Below, piece after piece: positions 58,101-64,000 of a stretch of DNA of 64,000 nucleotides. Source of the stretch: Mytilus galloprovincialis (Eukaryota > Mollusca > Bivalvia > Mytilida > Mytilidae). The DNA lies in assembly GCF_965363235.1 (NCBI RefSeq), contig NC_134844.1:49658872-49722871 (forward strand). Reading direction: 5' to 3'. The first letter of the stretch is position 1; every line of letters starts with the position of its first letter. The translations under genes were made by a program, and so were the position numbers. The notes beneath the pieces are model-generated. The model was not told the DNA's origin, did no database searches, and saw only the letters and a program-made list of their open reading frames with translations.

Positions 58101-61100
58101 TGAAACACATAAATACTATTTGAGGTTTTTTTTCTAATCAATCATTGCACTCGCATGCCATGCGATTACCGTGATCATTTAACCTATTACCCTAAACAAT
58201 TTACCTTTTACAAAACAAACAATATCCGCTTAGAAAATATTATTTGTAATTTATAGCGGCTATTATGGTCACCCTTATCGATATTATCTCCTGGTTTTCT
58301 TTGAGATAAAATTCATTTAATATCTTCATAATTTACATGGTTTTATTCTTTAATTGGTTCTGTAAACGATCGTCTGCAAATCGCCATAATGGCCGTTTCA
58401 AGTGTTAATCGGAAGACGTTGCTTAGATCATCTAAAGGGCTCTTTTTCATCATGGTCTTTGATGGTTTAAACATTATAAAACTAAAACTTCATTTATTGC
58501 AATTATTCTAGATAAGATAAAATATTGCGTCCAATATGAATGGACTAATATACCTTTTAAAAAGATATGGCTCCGAAAGGTGCAAGGTTCGAACCCATTT
58601 ACGGCCAGGTGTGAAGTTGATATTGTCCGATTTCTTGTCACGAAACTTTTATTTAGTGTTTAGGGAATGTGTCTGGTGTGGTTTTGGTCCAAAATTATAG
58701 AAAACACCTTTATAATTACTTTTAACAAATGCAAACGAAGATATTTTGGATTTACGTGTAATCCGAAATAAATTTAAAAAATGTTTTTCGTCCATATTCT
58801 TCAATTGGTTTTAACTGATAACCGTTGATCAAACAACAATCAACGAAACAACCAAAGTGACAAATTGTATAAAATTGAATAAAAGAAAATAAAAAAAATA
58901 ACTGCATTAAATCTTCTATCATATCCGTGTCTGCAATTTTATCTGCAGATCTTGAAAATGTTTGCGTAATGGCTGAAATATTTGTACATGACGATTTGCA
59001 AACAATTGTATTTAAGCAATATCTTTCATAATCGTTAATCGCAATTTAATAGATTTTAAATAAATATGCCACGTGTAAATATTATATTGCATGCAAACAA
59101 CGAGAGATAGATATCACAAGACCGTGATGATATTGTAAGATTTTTTGGGCTATACTGGAAATTCTTTAAAAGGAACTTAGTCAGTGGTTGTATGTTATTT
59201 CAGTTATTTTGAAAAGTTGCCGTCTAATAAGTGGTCTTTGGTTAACGTTTCTTTTGAATAAATACATTCACAAATCTTATAGACTCATGTCGATATAATG
59301 ATTAACACAGACAAATGGTTATTGTATGTTGCCCTCAAGATGCTTTCTGTTGATTTTGTACTTGGGTTGCTGTCTCAATGACATATACCACAACCCGTGT
59401 CTTCTATAACTAGCATGCAAGAATACATTTCAAGTTAAGAGTCCTCAGAAATCATTTTGAGAAAATCTCATGAATATAGTCTAAAATATATTAAATCTCA
59501 GTGATTTTTTGAAACCTCTAAAATTGTGGTTCTTTTTACCCTTGGTTCATTGAGAGGATAATTTATTATATTTTGAAGGTGTCCTTTGAATAATTCAATA
59601 TTTCATCTTTTCGACCAGACAGATAACATAAATTGCAGATAAAAATATTTTTATATCATAATAATAAATTACAGTTTAAAATTTCTGCTCATCATTCTAG
59701 GTCAAGTACAGGAAATCGAGAGCCATAATTTTACGTAAAATTATTGCAAGTGTTTTAAACATTACATCACGAAATGAAATATTGGTAATTCTTATATTAA
59801 CTTCAAACTCTTCAGGTTTTATCATGGCAATAAACAGATCCAAGCGATATTTGAGACGATTATATTTTATAATTCGTATTTATACCCTTAAACACCGAGG
59901 CAATTTATAACACTGTATTGCTTTTGAATGAGTTAAAGAGAATTAAATGCTAATAAAACATTATGCAGCGCACATTTTCGTTATTTGAAAACGTGAAAAA
60001 TATCAGGTGGTACAACAAAAATTCGTTATTCAAAATTGACGTATTTCCATTGCCCTGTACATGTATTTATGACGTATTTTCCTTTAATTTAAAGCTGACA
60101 AAAATGTCTATAAACAGTGCCACTATACTAAGACAAACTCAAATAAATACGGGTTATAACACCTGATTTTCAACCTGGACCATTTTCAAAATATCACAGC
60201 CAAATATGTGTTAAAAAATAAACTGCTGACAATATTGTGAATTATAACAGCCTAATAATAAAATGGTTAAATACCGCAATTTTGACAGATTTTTGCAAAT
60301 TTTGATCATTTATCTAAAAAAAAAATGTACAAGAAGGGCATCGTAGACCAAAATCACAATTGTATTGAATGTAAACCTATGTATTAAAGTTCAGTTTGGT
60401 TAGTGACTTCCTCAGGGGCGGATGCAGGAATTTTCGAAAGGGGGGGGGGGGGGTGCTAAGGGGTGCTAACCCAGGGCAAAGGGGGGGTGCAAAACATATG
60501 TCCCGATACAAATGCATTGATCGGCAAAAATAAAGGGGGGTGCGCACCCCCGGAACCCCCCCCCCCCCCCCTTGGATCCGCCACTGTTCCTCCAATGTAT
60601 AAAATTTACAATGTGTGTAAATTTAGCACTTTTAAAATCAAAAAGCATGTAGCAGCAACATTTAATGCTGAATGAAATATTCCAAAACAGTTTTAAGTAA
60701 ATAATAAAGACTTATGAATATCATTCAATTTCCTAAAGGATTTGACATATTTAATATTTGGATCCAGTAGGTGCAACAAAATCGGGGATGTTACCCCTAC
60801 AAGAATCTATACTTCATTGTATCTACTAGGTCATAATTTTGTATGTATATTTAACGTTAGCCGCATGGTAAAAATAAACTGTATGTGATATTGTAAGATG
60901 CATACAGAAGGAACGTTGTCTACGTTCTATCGTGCATGAAGTTTAAAATAATTATGCTGAAGCCGAAAATGTCACGATCTCCAAACATTGGCATCGTGAG
61001 TCAGAGATTCATCTGGCAGGGCATTCATGAAGGAATATCTACGCAAAAGATCGAATGGTGCAATGAACGTTTTTTTCTTAAATGAAAGATACCAAATAAT

Positions 61101-62038
61101 TTATGACAAAAAAACTTGCAGAAAATTTTTTAAAATGGTTTTTATCTGTTTATGAAATACATTAATATACAATCATGCTTAAATTTGGGAAATTATTTTC
61201 TAGTTCATTCGAAAGTCGGAAATATAAATAAGTAACAATGATTAGTTTTTTCTTGTTTGACCAAGGGCTGTTTTGCATTTTTGCAGACTTAATTCGGGAA
61301 AAAAATCGAAAAAAAAGACTGGGCCAATATCTAATATGCATTAGCTCTGAAAGAAAGTAATGTTCGTATGCTCTGTTTTCGTATATTGATGGAAATAAAC
61401 GGCAATTTTTTTAAAGCATTTTCGTTAAAAATTTAAAAAAAAAACACCCAAACTTTTATAGCTTCCAGTTGTATAAGACTTCACGAGCATTTTTGAAGAT
61501 AATGTAGCAATTTTCCCTTGTATATACATTTACCCATGACTTTTTTTTTCATAAATAATAAAACCAAAAACAAGAAAGTGTTTTCACGCAAAAAAATAAA
61601 ATATAAAGCATTAAATGTTTAATATGAAAAACATATAAAAATAGGAATACTATAACGAAGCCTATTATGTTATTGAAACATATATAAAGTAAAATTGAAA
61701 ATGGAAATGAGGAATGTGTCAAAGAGACAACAACCTGACAAAGGAGTAAAAAAAACCAGCTGAAGGCCACCAATTGGTCTTGAACACAGCGAAAACAATC
61801 CGCATCCGAAGGCGTGCTTCAGCTCACTCTTAAACAAAAATTAGTACTAGTTCAGTGATAATGGAGGCCATACTAAACTAAACTAAAATATAAAGTGCCT
61901 ACCTAAAACATCATCTGAAACTCCACCATCGTCTTCTGAAGGCTTCCTTAGAATAGAATCTATCGAATGTTTAGTAACAAACTTTTTACACATTTCTGGA
62001 GAACTGCTTGAAGATTCGTCTGAACTCATTTTTAACAT
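55151..62038 (-). CDS. ISX: Paired-like homeobox transcription factor, ISX type
   Basis: Minus-strand exons: 62038-61903, 57436-57311, 56590-56430, 56213-56058, 55384-55151; 813 nt, 270 aa, phases agree. Residues 24-30 HSIDSIL form an eh1-like (Groucho-type) motif, recalling FSIEAIL of human ISX. The homeodomain is residues 96-155: [38 protein letters not shown], then [20 protein letters not shown]. Position 50 is Q, and an intron splits codons 46/47 as in many paired-class genes. The stretch after the homeodomain ([13 protein letters not shown]) resembles ISX (KIGNLG...LSE). The last exon carries PLNLS (209-213, CtBP-type) and an OAR motif, [20 protein letters not shown] (247-266). An in-frame TGA precedes the first ATG; Met-4 (62029) is an alternative start. 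ISX from remembered motifs; another paired-like Q50 class is possible. Confidence 0.85.
55602..55890 (+). repeat. Family A copy in ISX intron 4
   Basis: AATTGAGAATGGAAATGGGG, ATGTCAAAGAGAAATAACCC, CAATTGGTCTTCAATGCAGC and CAGAGGTTCCTGATTTGGGC. The 3' half is missing. Confidence 0.8.
56901..56945 (+). ncRNA. Degenerate hammerhead-ribozyme-like motif, copy 2
   Basis: GTTGATGAGTC, a short stem II loop, then ACGAAACACGCGTC and TGAC. It has GATGA, GAAA and UC in place; the first core C is T and the stem III palindrome carries one change, so activity is unlikely. It is antisense to the ISX-like gene, in its second intron. Confidence 0.5.
57140..57250 (+). repeat. Small family B fragment
   Basis: ACAACTGTCATAACCCTGAC, TTGGTACAGGC and GAAAATGGTGGATTAAACC match the family B core with many changes. 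Confidence 0.45.
57713..57759 (+). ncRNA. Degenerate hammerhead-ribozyme-like motif, copy 3
   Basis: CATCACTGACAAGAC, a loop, GCCGAAATGCGCATC and a TGGTG that can pair with CATCA as stem I. The stem III word is TGCGCA, again a perfect palindrome although its outer pair differs from CGCGCG in copy 1. The core box CTGACAA departs from CUGANGA at one position. It lies in ISX intron 1, antisense. Confidence 0.45.
60414..60594. mobile_element. MITE with GGCGGAT ends and homopolymer G/C tracts
   Basis: The left end CAGGGGCGGATGCAGG and the right end TTGGATCCGCCACTG are inverted repeats of the hAT-like GGCGGATCC type. A long G-run near the left end and a long C-run near the right end make it a hairpin-prone 180-bp unit. 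It lies in ISX intron 1; a TTCCT word on both sides hints at a target duplication. The rest of intron 1 shows no named element apart from an inverted family B scrap near 59355-59410 and the family A copy at 61690. Confidence 0.65.
61690..61890 (+). repeat. Family A fragment beside the ISX exon 1 donor
   Basis: AAAATTGAAAATGGAAATGA, GGAATGTGTCAAAGAGACAA and CCAATTGGTCTTGAACACAG. It ends about 12 bp from the minus-strand splice donor at 61902-61901. Confidence 0.8.
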
Positions 62039-62892
62039 CGTTCAATCACAAAATGTTTGGTTTAGGTTATATTTAAAAATCAGATTTCTTTAAAAAGTAA
62101 TTTTCTTTGATTTATAAGACCATAAGATCAAACCAAATTGGTACAAAGACCCTCTAATCCATTAGTAGCATTTTCAGAAGAATTTTCTCAATAAATATTA
62201 CCGTTGTTTACACAAATTTGCGACATAAGTCATAAATTTTCAATTGTACAGTTATACTGTTTCGTTTGCTGCTCTCGGAGTGGCCAGAATTTGAAGTGTT
62301 TATTTATTCAAATTGGCCTTATTGCGAGATACCTGTGTGCTTCTGTGATTTCTAAAGTTATCTAGAGAAAGGTGGGAAAATCCCGAAGATACAAAGATGA
62401 CATATCATTTTATATATATGAAATGCTGTTAAATTTTTTGATTATAGTAACGCTTACAATTCAGCATACTAGTATTTATTTCGAATCATGACTTTTTTCT
62501 TCATTTCCGTTGTTGTGTTGGTGTCTCATGGGATTCTAATATAGTTTTTCCATCTTTTTGACAGTGAAAAAAAACCCATCAAAATTAAGTACCTAAAGAA
62601 AACAAATATATATTTTCCAAATCTATATATATAATTTGATATAATTTCTTTGATAATTTGTTTTTTTTTAAATTTATTTAAAGATTTGAATGGACACAGA
62701 AATCATTATCTATTCCAATAAAAACAATATTCAAAGATCTAATTGAATTGGTTACCTTTAAGAATAAGTTTATTTAGACATTTTATTTCAAGGTCAGTTT
62801 AGGAATGAAATGATCTTTCAAATCTTTATAAGTGTTAAATAGACTTATTACTATTGCTTAACACTATATGTACTATTCAATCATTGCATCTT

Positions 62893-62931
62893 TTGTTGTT
62901 GTTGTTGTTGTTGTTGGGGGGGTGGGGGGGA
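62893..62931 (+). repeat. (GTT)n microsatellite followed by G-rich tract
   Basis: A run of TTG/GTT triplets passes into a G-run. It lies 0.9 kb upstream of the ISX-like start codon. No promoter element was identified between them. Confidence 0.85.
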
Positions 62932-63147
62932 CTAAACATGAATTCCTTCATAGTATGGAGCAGGACTACACTGACTTTTTATAGCATATTTATTACTTAT
63001 ATACATTTATTTTAGGCATTGCTGAAGCGCATGTTTTCCTGTACTGCTAATATGAAACTGCTGTATGGAATCTGATATTTTTATAACAGGAATATGTCCA
63101 TAGTACACGGATGCCCCACCCGCACCAAAAACTTTACCTGAAGCGGG

Positions 63148-63205
63148 ACAGACGCGCGGACGGACGGACGGACGAACGAATGAACGGACGAACGGACGCA
63201 CAGAC
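63148..63205 (+). repeat. (GGAC)n/(GAAC)n microsatellite
   Basis: GCGGACGGACGGACGGACGA and variants. The open frame on the other strand (RPFVRSFVRPSVRP) is a repeat artefact. The remaining sequence to 64000 shows no gene I can support. Confidence 0.85.
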
Positions 63206-64000
63206 CAGAAAACAAAATATATGTATGGGACATATAACCGATATCATATTGTAGAAATCACTGTAGTATTAAGAAGACTTGTCGAACTCTCGCTAAATGC
63301 GGGAATTTTTCTTGCTTTAATTACATTGCTTGAGTGTTTATGTATTTTACAAGTCTTATAGAAAGAAAGGATTTTAAAATTCTATTTTTACTGCATGCGA
63401 TAAAGGTTAAGATTACAAAATGTAGAAACGACCAGTGCACAAGTTCAAATTTCAATGCATGTTCCAAGTAAGATACCTCGTTTGCCGTTGTCTTTTTCTG
63501 TTATCAATATTAAATCTTTATTCCTCGCTGTTAAATTAGTTCTAAGATTTGGGGCTATTTAAAGCTTGAAATATTTCATATACTTTGGATGAAGATTGTA
63601 TCTTCATTTGTATGTGCCGTTGTGTTTTGCCTTCTTATTGTTGTCTTATAGACATGAACCGTGTATTTAACTCGTTGGTAGTATTGGTTAGGTTTGAAGG
63701 TCATAATTTCATTGATGCGCACTTTGAATTAGTATTAATATTCTACATTAGTGATTTTGTTGTTGTTGATTTTTCTAAGTCTCAGCCTTCTCATACATTA
63801 GAAAAATATAAGTTTTGTTATAGCATATAATGTACCTATTTTTGGGTAATATTTCAAATAAGGAAGTAAGGGTAATTTTCAAAATGTATCTTAGAAAAAC
63901 TACAGGCAATATCTTTTCATGAAAATTTACCTATCAACGTTCTTATGACGTCAAAATAAATTTCAATATTTCACCCAATTCAATGATAACTGGTCAAGCT

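Noticed and set aside
58585-58605. GGTTCGAACCC-type B-box word suggesting a tRNA or tRNA-derived SINE
   Set aside because: No A box at the right distance, no cloverleaf and no terminal features.
63007-63201. RPFVRSFVRPSVRP-like frame
   Set aside because: Translation of a tetranucleotide microsatellite.

Overview
The window looks like the genome of a bivalve mollusc, most probably a mussel (Mytilus or a close relative). It is AT-rich, its genes are intron-rich with standard GT/AG junctions, and it is crowded with dispersed repeats that I associate with mussel genomes (families beginning AAGATGTGGTATGATTGCC and AATTGAGAATGGAAATGGGG). The organism call rests on remembered repeats and gene style, not on a search.

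Four protein-coding genes can be supported. (1) A tektin of the TEKT3/TEKT5 type on the plus strand (first in-frame Met 4430, stop 13780), a filament protein of ciliary and flagellar doublet microtubules. It has two tandemly duplicated 86-nt exons that the reading frame forces to be mutually exclusive. (2) A secreted orphan protein on the minus strand (30315-28726) with a signal peptide and 19 complete copies of a 24-residue repeat. (3) A CFAP97-domain (hemingway family) gene on the plus strand (46345-53578, six exons, 212 aa), another ciliary or sperm-axoneme protein. (4) A paired-like homeobox gene on the minus strand (62038-55151, five exons, 270 aa) that best matches ISX, with an N-terminal eh1-like motif, a Q50 homeodomain split at codon 46/47, a PLNLS motif and a C-terminal OAR motif. 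Genes 3 and 4 are convergent, 1.6 kb apart.

The rest is mostly mobile and repeated DNA. At 1-4377 two repeat families are nested and there is a perfect 30-bp triplicate. The last tektin intron holds a hAT-type element with an exact 8-bp target duplication. From 16.0 to 21.8 kb there is a stratified nest: a dispersed repeat whose 36-bp segment became a minisatellite, invaded by tandem 1.2-kb units rich in AGGTCA half-sites, themselves invaded by a 2376-bp transposon with 28-bp TIRs and a TTCC target duplication. From 22.4 to 27.7 kb a large inverted repeat made of reverse-transcriptase-related sequence encloses a MITE and a broken LINE. From 36.7 to 37.9 kb lies a GC-richer 620-bp tandem dimer, and from 38.0 to 39.3 kb a TIR element. 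The third CFAP97D intron has three consecutive fold-back elements. Three degenerate hammerhead-ribozyme-like motifs lie in introns of the CFAP97D and ISX genes. I found no convincing tRNA or rRNA gene and no CRISPR array; nothing suggests a prokaryotic origin.
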